Positions 25,004 through 32,906 of a stretch of 48,621 bases of DNA are shown here, in pieces. Source of the DNA: JAGVSR01 sp031413815. GTDB lineage: Bacteria; Pseudomonadota; Alphaproteobacteria; Rhizobiales; Hyphomicrobiaceae. Within the stretch, counting starts at the first letter, position 1. The number at the start of each line of letters is the position of its first letter. A program made the translations under genes and the position numbers. The notes beneath the pieces were generated by a model, which saw nothing but the letters and a program-made list of their open reading frames with translations, did not search any database and had not been told where the DNA came from. The stretch spans positions 1-48,621 of the forward strand of contig JANOFU010000114.1 in NCBI GenBank assembly GCA_031413815.1, in the 5' to 3' direction.

Positions 25004-25870
25004 TTAAAATCCGGCGAGGAGGCGAATGTCCTGCGGTGTTGTCCCGCGCTCCCGCAAGTGCCGCAACGATGTATCGCCGGCACTCTTGGACAATTTGCGG
25101 CCATCGGTGTCCAGGATCAGCCGGTGATGGTGATAAACCGGCTCCGGCAACCCGAGCAGCACCTGCAATAGACGCTGCAACGCCGTTGCCTCATAAAGAT
25201 CGCGGCCACGGGTGACGTGGGTCACACGCTGATCCGCGTCATCAATCACAACGGCTAGGTTGTAGCTCGCCGGAACCTCCTTGCGCACGATCACGGCGTC
25301 GCCCCATCGCGCCGGCTCAGCGGCGATGGTTTGCGGGCGGCCGTGCTCATCCAATTCAGTGAATGTGAGCGGCGCGCCCCTGAGAACTTCGGACGCCGCT
25401 TCCATCGCACGCTCCATATCGAGCCGTAGGGCAAACGGCTCGCCCGTTGCGCCGCGCGCGGCGCGCTCGGTGTCCGAAAGATGCTTGTGAAGTCCTGGAT
25501 AGAGCGGCGCGCCGTCCGGATCGGTGCCGCAATCTGCTCGCGCGGCGGCGTCCGCGATTTCTGTCCGCGTGGCCCAGCAGGGATAGAGAAGCCCGCGATC
25601 CTGAAGGTCTTCCGCCGCGGCAGTGTACACGTCAAAGCGCTGCGACTGATGCATCACCGGCGTCTCCCAGGTGAGGCCAAGCCACGCGAGATCGTCGAGA
25701 ATTTGCGCCGTGTAACTGTCCCGCGCGCGGGCAGCATCAATGTCCTCGATGCGCACCAGAAACCGTCCACCAGCCGCTTGCGCCATCTCAAAACCGGTCA
25801 ACGCCGACACGGCATGACCCAGATGCAGCTCGCCATTGGGGCTCGGCGCAAACCGGAAGGTGGGGGACAT
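25004..25870 (-). CDS. gluQ: Glutamyl-Q tRNA(Asp) synthetase
   Basis: A 288-residue truncated GluRS paralogue that attaches glutamate to the queuosine base of tRNA(Asp). The class I signatures are SPNGELHLGHA (HIGH variant) and GRKLSKSAGD (KMSKS variant), and the protein ends soon after KMSKS, so the anticodon-binding domain of GluRS is missing as expected. The zinc site of the E. coli enzyme is only partly present (LLYPCWATRTE with one Cys). The ATG at 25870 begins the conserved domain; an ATG at 25888 is also open. Confidence 0.92.
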   Translation of the reverse strand: MSPTFRFAPSPNGELHLGHAVSALTGFEMAQAAGGRFLVRIEDIDAARARDSYTAQILDDLAWLGLTWETPVMHQSQRFDVYTAAAEDLQDRGLLYPCWATRTEIADAAARADCGTDPDGAPLYPGLHKHLSDTERAARGATGEPFALRLDMERAMEAASEVLRGAPLTFTELDEHGRPQTIAAEPARWGDAVIVRKEVPASYNLAVVIDDADQRVTHVTRGRDLYEATALQRLLQVLLGLPEPVYHHHRLILDTDGRKLSKSAGDTSLRHLRERGTTPQDIRLLAGF

Positions 25871-25927
25871 GTCGCGTTCGCAATCCATCGCATGGCGGTT
25901 CGTCGTCTCGACGAAGCATACGTTTTG

Positions 25928-26066
25928 CCTCCCCTCTTGGGGAGAGTCTGGTGCGGGCCGGATGGCTGCGATGGGTTTGAGACCAAGACCCGAACCGGGT
26001 GAGGGGATTTGCCCCTAATCCGGTTTAGTACACGGTGACCTCACCCTGTTCGCCAAGGGGTGAGGG
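25928..26066. repeat. Composite palindromic element after gluQ start
   Basis: The element begins with a CTCCCC-TCTT-GGGGAG hairpin (25929-25944). It continues with a CGAACCGGGTGAGGGG segment (25991-26006) and a CCTCACCC...AAGGGGTGAGGG arm ending at 26066. The order of parts matches the larger copies at 40712 and 43848, though this one is more degraded. It fills most of the gap between gluQ and the next gene. Confidence 0.65.
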
Positions 26067-26088
26067 ATTTCGCAAGCTCCCAATCATT

Positions 26089-26658
26089 TCAATCACACTG
26101 CCCGGTTCGCCCCGCACCCGGCTGATACGTCCGTGCGACGGCCTCCACGACGCGGTCATAAAACTGGCGCTGCGTGCTGGGATAGAACAGCGCCCAACTG
26201 TTGATCAGACGGCCGCCGCAGGTGAAGCTGACCCGCTCATAGAAATGCATGCCGCCGCGTGTGCCTGACACGATAAACCACTTTTTCCGGACCGGCGCGA
26301 AGTCGAGATCGGCACCCGGATAATTCTGCTCAAGGATCTGCCGGCGGTACTCCGCCATGCTGGCCTGGCCCTCGTTCTCGAAAGTCGCCACCACCAGCTG
26401 CGCCGCACCATCGCGCGACACGAGGACCTGACCTTCGATTTCGGCCTTGCTGGCCTTGGGCGCAAACACGCTGCCAGGATAGGCAATCGTGAAGCCGTAG
26501 CGCGCGTTCTGCACCGTCGACCAGTCGGTGAGTTTGGCAGGCGGTGCGGGCGGCGCTGCGACCAGTTCGGCCCGCTGGGCGTAAGCCCCCGTCGTCAACG
26601 CGAGCGCAGAAATCACTGCGGCGCAAAACAGAGACATGAGTTTTGAGATCTGCATCAT
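26089..26658 (-). CDS. Exported hypothetical protein
   Basis: A 189-residue secreted protein. The signal peptide (about 1-27; LMSLFCAAVISALALTTGAYAQ) ends with a likely signal peptidase I site after AYA. The mature part has NARYGFTIAYPGSVFAPKASKAEIEGQVL, followed by a beta-rich domain with KKWFIVSGTRGGMHFYERVSF. Two cysteines (near CGG and at the GQCD end) may form a disulfide. I recognise it only as a recurrent alphaproteobacterial periplasmic protein of unknown function. The ATG at 26658 has GGAG upstream; the next codon is also ATG. Confidence 0.75.
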   Translation of the reverse strand: MMQISKLMSLFCAAVISALALTTGAYAQRAELVAAPPAPPAKLTDWSTVQNARYGFTIAYPGSVFAPKASKAEIEGQVLVSRDGAAQLVVATFENEGQASMAEYRRQILEQNYPGADLDFAPVRKKWFIVSGTRGGMHFYERVSFTCGGRLINSWALFYPSTQRQFYDRVVEAVARTYQPGAGRTGQCD

Positions 26659-26754
26659 GTCCGCCTGCTCCAAACGCTAGCGCACCGATTGCCACTTCGA
26701 TCAACATACGCCTATCGTGTGACACCCGATAGCCCCGCTGTTGGAAAGACAGTC

Positions 26755-27399
26755 ATGGTCCACAGCGCAAAACCAAAACCGTTCGTGCTGGCGACCGATG
26801 ACGACATCCGCCGTGGCGTGCGCGCGCTGCGGCGACGGTGCGAGATCATCCGCATGATGCATGACGCCGTTGGTGATCCGCCGCTGCGCAATAGCACGCC
26901 CGGATTTGTTGGGCTGGCGGAAATTGTCGTCAGTCAGCAACTGTCGGCGGCGAGCGCAGATGCGATCTGGGTTCGGGTGGAAAAGGCCGTGACGCCGTTC
27001 ACCCCGCGTACGCTTTTGAAGATGAGCGACGAAGATCTGCGCGCCTGCGGCCTGTCGCGACCGAAGGTCAAGACACTGCGCGCGGTGGCTGAAGCGGTGG
27101 CGGCGCGCAAACTGAGATTGGCGACCTTTGCGGCGAAGCCCGACGACGAGGTGCACGCCGAAATGACCGCCGTGTGGGGCGTCGGCCCGTGGACGGCGGA
27201 CATCTACCTGATGTTCTGTACCGGCCGGCCCGATGCGTGGTCGTCCGGCGATCTAGCCTTGCAGATCGCCACCCAGCGCGCGTTCGGCTTGACGGACAAG
27301 CCCACACCCGCGGAGTTGGACGCCCTCGCCGGCCGCTGGCGCCCCTGGCGCGCGGTGGCAGCCCGGCTGTTGTGGAAGTGGTATGGGGCGGGGAAGTAG
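26755..27399 (+). CDS. DNA-3-methyladenine glycosylase II family (AlkA-like)
   Basis: A 214-residue HhH-GPD DNA glycosylase. The helix-hairpin-helix is WGVGPWTADIYLMFC (about 141-155) and the catalytic Asp is Asp166 in SSGDLALQ, the expected spacing. It lacks the N-terminal Ada-like and AlkA N-domains, so it is the short form. It should excise alkylated purines such as 3-methyladenine. The ATG at 26755 has GGAAAG upstream; the frame continues 22 codons further without conserved sequence. It is followed at once by a nested palindromic repeat. Confidence 0.9.
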   Translation: MVHSAKPKPFVLATDDDIRRGVRALRRRCEIIRMMHDAVGDPPLRNSTPGFVGLAEIVVSQQLSAASADAIWVRVEKAVTPFTPRTLLKMSDEDLRACGLSRPKVKTLRAVAEAVAARKLRLATFAAKPDDEVHAEMTAVWGVGPWTADIYLMFCTGRPDAWSSGDLALQIATQRAFGLTDKPTPAELDALAGRWRPWRAVAARLLWKWYGAGK

Positions 27400-27400
27400 C

Positions 27401-27529
27401 TTGTAGGGTGGCGTCGAGAAGGCGGATAGCAACCGCCGGCGAAGACCCAACGCGTGATATCAAGTTGCGCGAACGTGTTGGGTCATCGTCGAAACGCAAG
27501 CTGCGCTACTACTCGACGCCAACCTACAA
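27401..27529. repeat. 129-bp nested palindrome (TTGTAGG ends)
   Basis: The outer arms are TTGTAGGGTGGCGTCGAG (27401-27418) and its near-exact complement ending at 27529 (CTCGACGCCAACCTACAA). An inner pair is GACCCAAC (about 27444) with GTTGGGTC (about 27477). The GTAGGGTGG start is like the RAYT-associated REP palindromes found in many bacteria. It begins one base after the glycosylase stop. No ORF is needed to explain it. Confidence 0.75.
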
Positions 27530-27721
27530 TGTGAATGCCTTACGACACAGGCTGGTGCAGCCATCGCCCCCAAAGGTCATCACCACCCCCAGTATTCCCC
27601 AAGTAACCCCGCAAAATCCCCCAGTTTCCCTAGGCTTCACATCGCCGTCATGCCCGGCTAGTATCCCGGCGGTGAGTGGGGTGGCGCCCGATTCGTAACC
27701 GAACCGCATGGAAGCAAGCTT

Positions 27722-28282
27722 GTGAACGCACATGCTGCCGCGCCGGAAGCCTTTCCGGCACTGGTTCTGAACGCCGACTTCCGGCCTCTGAGCTACTACC
27801 CCCTATCGCTCTGGAGCTGGCAGGAGTCGGTGAAGGCTGTCTTTTTGGACCGCGTCAACATCGTCTCCGAATACGAACGCTTCGTGCGCAGCCCGACGCT
27901 GGAAATGCGGCTGCCGAGCGTCGTGTCGCTGAAGACCTACGTGCGCCCGGCGACGTACCCGGCGTTCACGCGGTTCAACGTGTTCCTGCGCGACCGGTTC
28001 TCGTGCCAGTACTGCGGCGACAAGAGCGAACTGACGTTCGACCATCTGGTGCCGCGCTCGCGTGGCGGCCAGACGAAGTGGGACAACGTCGTCACCGCGT
28101 GCGCGCCGTGCAACCTGCGCAAGGGCAGCACCATGCCGGCGCAGTCCGGCATGCGGCCGTATCAACTGCCGTACCGGCCGACGGTGTTTGAACTGCACCG
28201 CAACGGCCGGCTGTTTCCGCCGAACTACCTGCACACCAGCTGGCTCGACTACCTCTATTGGGATACCGAACTCGAGCCGTAG
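27722..28282 (+). CDS. HNH endonuclease
   Basis: A 186-residue protein with a C-terminal HNH domain (about 92-135): CQYCG (Cys95, Cys98), FDHLVPRSRGG (Asp107-His108), WDNVVTACAPCN (Asn122, Cys127, Cys130). The cysteines form a structural zinc site and the His/Asn make the beta-beta-alpha metal nuclease site. This is a chromosomally conserved bacterial HNH family, often single-copy in alphaproteobacteria, not an intron or phage type. Its biological role is not known. The start is GTG at 27722 with GGAAG upstream. It is bracketed by two unrelated palindromic repeats. Confidence 0.87.
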   Translation: MNAHAAAPEAFPALVLNADFRPLSYYPLSLWSWQESVKAVFLDRVNIVSEYERFVRSPTLEMRLPSVVSLKTYVRPATYPAFTRFNVFLRDRFSCQYCGDKSELTFDHLVPRSRGGQTKWDNVVTACAPCNLRKGSTMPAQSGMRPYQLPYRPTVFELHRNGRLFPPNYLHTSWLDYLYWDTELEP

Positions 28283-28301
28283 GGTTTTTGATCGTCAAAT
28301 T

Positions 28302-28490
28302 CCCCTCCACCCGCGTTCCCGGCCAAGCGCGGCCAGCTCGGGTTCGGCAGGTCTCCCATTCCTTCCGCGCGCGAGCCGGGATCTTTCCCTTTCGCAATCA
28401 GATAAAGATCCCGGATAACCGCGCTCGAGCAGCAGGAAATTCGCTGGTCCCCTGCCGGGCGCGGTTTCCGGGAACGCGGGTGGACAGGGG
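28302..28490. repeat. 189-bp nested palindrome
   Basis: The left arm CCCCTCCACCCGCGTTCCCGG (28302-28322, 21 bases with a 20-base match) complements the right arm 28468-28490 with a 2-base insertion. A central inverted pair, CCGGGATCTTT (28377-28387) and AAAGATCCCGG (28404-28414), is perfect. The element explains most of the 350-bp gap between the HNH gene and the kinase gene. No transposase is visible. Confidence 0.78.
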
Positions 28491-28632
28491 CGCGGCTACC
28501 CAGTCAAACCACCACCCCCACCCGTCAAGCCATCTGGCGAACGGCCGTCTAGCGTGCTTTTCTCAAGCATTGCGATGACTGCCCAGCGCAACAGACACTG
28601 CGCAAACATAGCGAGCCGGGCCGGGGGAGACG

Positions 28633-29649
28633 ATGGCGAACGACAGCGGGATGAGCCACGACGAGTTCCTGCGGCGGCTGAAGCTGCTGGCCGAACGCGC
28701 TGTCCACCGCTTCGAACTGCCGGACGGCATTACGGTTCACCTGATCAACTTGTCGGAAAACGCGACTTACCGGGTCGATCACGCGGCCACGGGTGCCAGG
28801 TGGGCGCTGCGGGTACATCGGGTCGGTTATCATTCGCGCGAAGCCATTGCCTCAGAACTCGCCTGGCAGATGGCCCTCAAATCGTCGGGCGCGGCCATCA
28901 CTCCGGCGGCGATCAAAGGCCGCGATGGCCAACTCATTCAGAGCGTCGAACACGAAACTCTCCCCGCTCCCCGCAACGTCGTGCTGTTCGAGTGGGAGGC
29001 GGGCAGCGAGCCGGCCTCGACCGACGTCGCCGGCTTTGAGTTGCTCGGCGAGACCGCGGCGCGCATGCATCTTCACGTGAAGTCCTGGCAAAAGCCAGAC
29101 TGGTTCACGCGCCACACCTGGGATTTTGGGACGAGCCTGGGTGACACCCCGCACTGGGGCCGCTGGCGCGACGGCATGGGGTTAACGCCGGACATCGAGG
29201 CGCTGTTTGCCAAAACCGTTGCGCTCATTGGCCGCCGCCTTGAACGCTTCGGCAAGGGCCCCGAGCGCTTTGGCCTCGTTCACGGCGACATGCGCCTCGC
29301 CAACCTTCTGATGGACGGCTCAATCGTGAAGGTTATCGATTTCGACGACTGCGGATTTTCGTGGTTCCTTTATGATTGCGCCACCACCGTGTCGTTCTTC
29401 GAACATGCGCCCGAAGTGCCCGAACTTCTGAAGGCCTGGGTGCGCGGCTACCGGCGCGTGGCTTCGTTGAGTGCCGATGACGAAGCGGAAATTGGCACGT
29501 TCGTGATGCTGCGCCGCCTGCTGCTGGTCGCGTGGATCGGGTCGCATTCAGAGACAGATTTGGCCCAGTCCATGGGCGTTGACTACACTGAAAGCACAAT
29601 TCGATTGTGCGAAATGTACCTGTTTGACTTCGGTGATGGCCAAGTGTGA
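28633..29649 (+). CDS. APH-type phosphotransferase (small-molecule kinase)
   Basis: A 338-residue aminoglycoside-phosphotransferase-fold kinase of the COG2334 (RdoA/homoserine-kinase-like) kind. The Brenner motif is HGDMRLANLL (217-226, catalytic Asp219) and the metal-binding motif is DFD (236-238). Related kinases phosphorylate homoserine, hydroxylysine, ethanolamine-like compounds and amino alcohols. Because a phospho-lyase-like PLP enzyme is encoded about 10 kb away, an amino-alcohol kinase role is attractive but inferred. The start ATG has GGGGGAG upstream. It is followed by an AraC regulator 130 bp downstream on the same strand. Confidence 0.82.
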   Translation: MANDSGMSHDEFLRRLKLLAERAVHRFELPDGITVHLINLSENATYRVDHAATGARWALRVHRVGYHSREAIASELAWQMALKSSGAAITPAAIKGRDGQLIQSVEHETLPAPRNVVLFEWEAGSEPASTDVAGFELLGETAARMHLHVKSWQKPDWFTRHTWDFGTSLGDTPHWGRWRDGMGLTPDIEALFAKTVALIGRRLERFGKGPERFGLVHGDMRLANLLMDGSIVKVIDFDDCGFSWFLYDCATTVSFFEHAPEVPELLKAWVRGYRRVASLSADDEAEIGTFVMLRRLLLVAWIGSHSETDLAQSMGVDYTESTIRLCEMYLFDFGDGQV

Positions 29650-29779
29650 AGCGGCGTCAAGCCCCGATCACTGACGGCAAATTCATCAGCATGCCAGCAC
29701 GTTAAGCACAGGTCCTGGCTTGACCGCGCAAGCTCTTCTGGTAGCGTCTCACCTTTCAGATTTGAAAAGGCGTGAGATA

Positions 29780-30856
29780 ATGGCTCGCCGCAATCCGCCG
29801 ATTGACCAAGGGCTGGGTGAAGCTTCGAGCGGGCGCACGCGACCCGGTGTGTTGGCCTCAGCCGCAACCGGAATCGTGCCGTGGATCGAACGCAACGGTG
29901 GCGATGTTGACCGCATCTTCGGCAACGCGGGCATCGCACCCGATATGGCTGGCATGCCGACGCTCGCCTTGAGCCTCAACGGGTTCTGCCGGCTGTTCGA
30001 ACACGGCGCACGGCTGACCCGCAACGACAACTTCGGGCTTTGGTTCGGCAATCAGATGGAACCTCGCGATTTAGGTCTGTGGGGTTACGGCGCCATCTCG
30101 GCCGCCGATGTCGGCGCGGCACTGACAACGCTGGTCGAGCTTTTCCCGTATCACCAGCAATCCTCATCCATGCATCTGCTGCGCGATCCCTGCGGACTCA
30201 TGCGGCTTGAGTACCGGATTGAAGCGCCCGAGATCGTCGAACGCCGCCAGGACGCCGAACTGACACTCGGCAACGTGCTCAATGTCATGCGCGAAGGGCT
30301 CGGCAGTTTCTGGGCGCCGCAGGAAGTCCACTTCGAACACCCCAAGCCCGACGGCTGGCGGGACCATGAACGGGCGTTCTCAGCGCCAGTCTTCTTTTCG
30401 CAGCGGACTAACGCGATTTTGTTCCACCCGGAAGTGATGCGCAAACCGATGCCTGCCGCCGATCCGCGGCTGCTGGCCGCGATGCAGTCGTGCATGCAGA
30501 AGCTGTGGCAGGGCGGTGAACACCACAAAGCCGGCATTGCTGACAGGGTGAAGGTCGCGGTCCGCTCGCGCTTGCCAGACGGGGCACCCGACCTGGAAGA
30601 CGTGGCCACGGAACTGCGGCTCTCGACCCACCTGATTGTGCGCGAACTTCACCACGAGGGTCTGAACTTCAAGACGCTGGTCGAGCAGACACGGCGCGAT
30701 CTGGCCCTGTCCTACTTGCAGCAAGGCCAACTGTCGTTGTCTGACATCGCCCTCCTGCTGGGCTATTCCGAACTATCCGCATTCAGCCGCGCCGTCCGGC
30801 GATGGACAGGGGAATCCCCACGCTTGGTTCGCACCCGCATCCGGTTGGCGCAGTAG
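29780..30856 (+). CDS. AraC-family transcriptional regulator
   Basis: A 358-residue regulator with an N-terminal Arabinose_bd-like sensing domain (about 25-210) and a C-terminal AraC DNA-binding domain (about 255-355). The two helix-turn-helix units are DLEDVATELRLSTHLIVREL and SLSDIALLLGYSELSAFSRA, followed by the characteristic RRWTGESPRLVR. The PF12625-type N-domain is also found in regulators of amine and amino-acid catabolism such as OruR. It may control the adjacent kinase and possibly the catabolic genes downstream; no binding site was identified. The ATG at 29780 has AAGGCGTGAG upstream. Confidence 0.88.
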   Translation: MARRNPPIDQGLGEASSGRTRPGVLASAATGIVPWIERNGGDVDRIFGNAGIAPDMAGMPTLALSLNGFCRLFEHGARLTRNDNFGLWFGNQMEPRDLGLWGYGAISAADVGAALTTLVELFPYHQQSSSMHLLRDPCGLMRLEYRIEAPEIVERRQDAELTLGNVLNVMREGLGSFWAPQEVHFEHPKPDGWRDHERAFSAPVFFSQRTNAILFHPEVMRKPMPAADPRLLAAMQSCMQKLWQGGEHHKAGIADRVKVAVRSRLPDGAPDLEDVATELRLSTHLIVRELHHEGLNFKTLVEQTRRDLALSYLQQGQLSLSDIALLLGYSELSAFSRAVRRWTGESPRLVRTRIRLAQ

Positions 30857-30933
30857 GGCGTTAGGTCCGCATGAACAAAGCGGTTACTACGCAAGACCCA
30901 AGAACATTGCCCGGCACCTTCAAGAACGAGGCC

Positions 30934-30960
30934 GGTGGCCGGACTTTGAGTCCAGCCACC
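30934..30960. terminator. Bidirectional terminator, araC-type gene / fasciclin gene
   Basis: A 12-bp stem with one mismatch: GGTGGCCGGACT (30934-30945) and AGTCCAGCCACC (30949-30960) around a TTG loop. It lies between the convergent AraC-type regulator and fasciclin genes. On the plus strand it is followed by a T-rich CGCCTTTCGTTT. Confidence 0.65.
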
Positions 30961-30970
30961 CGCCTTTCGT

Positions 30971-31450
30971 TTACTTCGGCATCAGCACGGCATCAATGAC
31001 GTGGATCACGCCATTTGATGCTGCGATATCGGCTGTGACGACGGTCGCGCCATTGATCTTGACGCCTGTCATCGCATCGACTGCGATTTCAGTGCCCTGA
31101 ACCGTCTTCGCATCCATCTTCTTGCCTGCAATGTCGGCCGCCATCACCTTCGATGGCAGGACATGGTAGGTCAGGATCGACGTCAGCTTCGCCTTGTTTT
31201 CTGGCTTCAGAAGATCTTCAACCGTGCCCTTCGGCAGCTTGGCAAAGGCTTCATCGGTTGGGGCAAAAACCGTGAAGGGGCCTGTTCCCTTGAGGGTTTC
31301 GACAAGGCCAGCGGCCGTAACAGCGGCAACGAGTGTGTTGAACTTGCCTGCGCCAGCTGCGGTGTCGACGATATCTTTCATTTCGGCTTGAGCTCCTGTG
31401 GGTGCAAAAAATGCCATGATGGCCAATGCAAGACCGGCAAATCGTGTCAT
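30971..31450 (-). CDS. Secreted fasciclin-domain protein
   Basis: A 159-residue exported protein: a signal peptide (about 1-22, ending in AQA) and one FAS1 domain. The H1 motif GPFTVFAPTDEAFAKLP and H2 motif TADIAASNGVIHVIDAVLMP are intact, as is the YHV box (TYHVLPSKV). FAS1 domains mediate adhesion or carbohydrate/protein binding outside the cytoplasm. The gene stands alone, and its terminator is shared with the convergent regulator gene. Confidence 0.93.
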   Translation of the reverse strand: MTRFAGLALAIMAFFAPTGAQAEMKDIVDTAAGAGKFNTLVAAVTAAGLVETLKGTGPFTVFAPTDEAFAKLPKGTVEDLLKPENKAKLTSILTYHVLPSKVMAADIAGKKMDAKTVQGTEIAVDAMTGVKINGATVVTADIAASNGVIHVIDAVLMPK

Positions 31451-31760
31451 GTGGTTTGATCTCGTGATGTTGAAAGTGCGATGTCTACAATCAGCGCGCG
31501 GACAGCCCCTTAGCGACCTCCGAGTGGAGATCCCTTCCAGTGCTTGTCATTTTGCGGTGACATGGAAGTAAACGGCCATGCTGCTGTAATGGACTTGCAG
31601 AAACAGCAGTGACGCGCCTCACAAATATTTAATCTAGAATCGTCAGAAATACGGAGAGCCGCCCTTGTATCGTAAGCGCTAAGACACGACGCCCGCGAGA
31701 TAAGAGGCTGCGACGCCCCGACTGCCTATGCAATGTGATAATAGCAAGGTGCAGCGACGC
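31451..31760. other. Non-coding region upstream of the fasciclin gene
   Basis: This 310-bp stretch lies between the fasciclin gene start and the end of the MDR dehydrogenase gene, both on the minus strand. It should hold the fasciclin promoter. A weak inverted repeat, CTGCTGT with ACAGCAG, occurs near 31580-31610. I see no small gene or conserved RNA. Confidence 0.4.
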
Positions 31761-32744
31761 TCAGTGGCTCTCACGCAACGTCACCACCACACTGCCAACC
31801 TTGCGGTCTGAATCCGTTCGCGCATGAGCCTTGGCGATCTGGTCGAGCGCAAAGCAACTGTCGATGACGGGTTTATAAGCACCCACCTCACAAAGCATCT
31901 TGAGCTCGGCGATATCCTGCGCCCGGTCTGGCGCGGGCCCTCCGGCAATCTTTAGCCCGCTTGTCATGGATTGGAACGGCGCTTTGATAAGGTCGCCAAG
32001 CCCGGCGGCAATCAGCAGCAACCGGCCATTCTTATTGAGCGCGTTCCGGCAGCGCGGGAGTGACTCATTCCCCACCGTGTCGAAGATGATGTCCCACCGC
32101 GCGCCACTCTTTGCAAAGTCCTCCGCGTTGTAGTCGATCACGGCATCGGCGCCGAGAGAGCGCACAAGACCGGCATTGGCGCTCGAGCACACGCCGGTGA
32201 CATGCGCGCCGAAATGCCGGGCCAACTGGACCGCCGCCGTGCCAACCGCGCCGGACGCCCCGTTGATCAGCACCCGTTCGCCCGGCTGCACGCGGCCAAC
32301 ATCACGAAGAAAATAGAGCGCCGTTGTGCCGCCGAACGAAATGCTGGCGGCCTCCTCGAACGTGAAGCCTGCTGGCATGTGCGCCATTGCGCCATCTTCG
32401 GGCATGACTTTGAGTTCAGCGTGACATCCTAAGCCTGCGCCGCTGAAGGCGAACACCTTGTCATCTGGAGAATAGCGCGTGACGCTTGCGCCCACCGCCT
32501 CGACGACGCCAGCGAGTTCCATGCCGAGCACCGGCTGGCGCGGCCGCGTCAGCCCGAAGACCAGGCGTGCGGGCAGCCAGAACCCTTCGGGAAAGCGCGA
32601 ACCGCGGATGCGCGCGTCGCCGGACGATATGCTTGTGGCGTGGACGCGGATAAGAACTTCGTTGGGCTTCGCAATTGCATCGGGGACGCCGACAACCTGA
32701 ACCACATCCGGCCCGCCATAGGCCGTGCAGACGGCTGCTTTCAT
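31761..32744 (-). CDS. MDR-family NAD(P)H oxidoreductase (quinone-oxidoreductase-like)
   Basis: A 327-residue medium-chain dehydrogenase/reductase. The N-terminal GroES-like domain lacks the catalytic-zinc Cys/His pattern (GMELAGVVEAVG without the Cys ligand, RIRGSRFPEGF instead), so it belongs with zinc-independent quinone or enoyl reductases. The NADPH-binding fold shows VLINGASGAVGTAAVQLARHFGAHVTGV. Substrate unknown. It is the last gene of the same-strand series starting at the diol dehydratase, 162 bp after an SDR gene with a palindrome between them, so cotranscription is uncertain. Confidence 0.83.
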   Translation of the reverse strand: MKAAVCTAYGGPDVVQVVGVPDAIAKPNEVLIRVHATSISSGDARIRGSRFPEGFWLPARLVFGLTRPRQPVLGMELAGVVEAVGASVTRYSPDDKVFAFSGAGLGCHAELKVMPEDGAMAHMPAGFTFEEAASISFGGTTALYFLRDVGRVQPGERVLINGASGAVGTAAVQLARHFGAHVTGVCSSANAGLVRSLGADAVIDYNAEDFAKSGARWDIIFDTVGNESLPRCRNALNKNGRLLLIAAGLGDLIKAPFQSMTSGLKIAGGPAPDRAQDIAELKMLCEVGAYKPVIDSCFALDQIAKAHARTDSDRKVGSVVVTLRESH

Positions 32745-32838
32745 GTTGCTATCTCGCGATTGTGCATGGTCGCGCGACTGTCTGGCGGAGTATCAGGGCG
32801 GCAGTGGGGCATACAGCGCGAGTGACCCACTTGTAGGT

Positions 32839-32882
32839 TTGTGTCGGGGAGAACCGCTGCTCGCGGTTCGACGTCGACACAA
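32839..32882. repeat. 44-bp nested palindrome between two dehydrogenase genes
   Basis: The outer arms TTGTGTCG (32839-32846) and CGACACAA (32875-32882) enclose a perfect hairpin, GAACCGC (32851-32857) with GCGGTTC (32863-32869) and a TGCTC loop. The preceding TTGTAGG (32831-32837) echoes the end of the 27401-27529 element, so they may be distant members of one family. Confidence 0.65.
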
Positions 32883-32906
32883 CGCTTGGGAGCTCGAGTC
32901 TCGCAC

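Noticed and set aside
27401..28490. Composite transposon around the HNH gene
   Set aside because: The flanking palindromes have unrelated arms, no transposase exists between them and no target duplication was seen.
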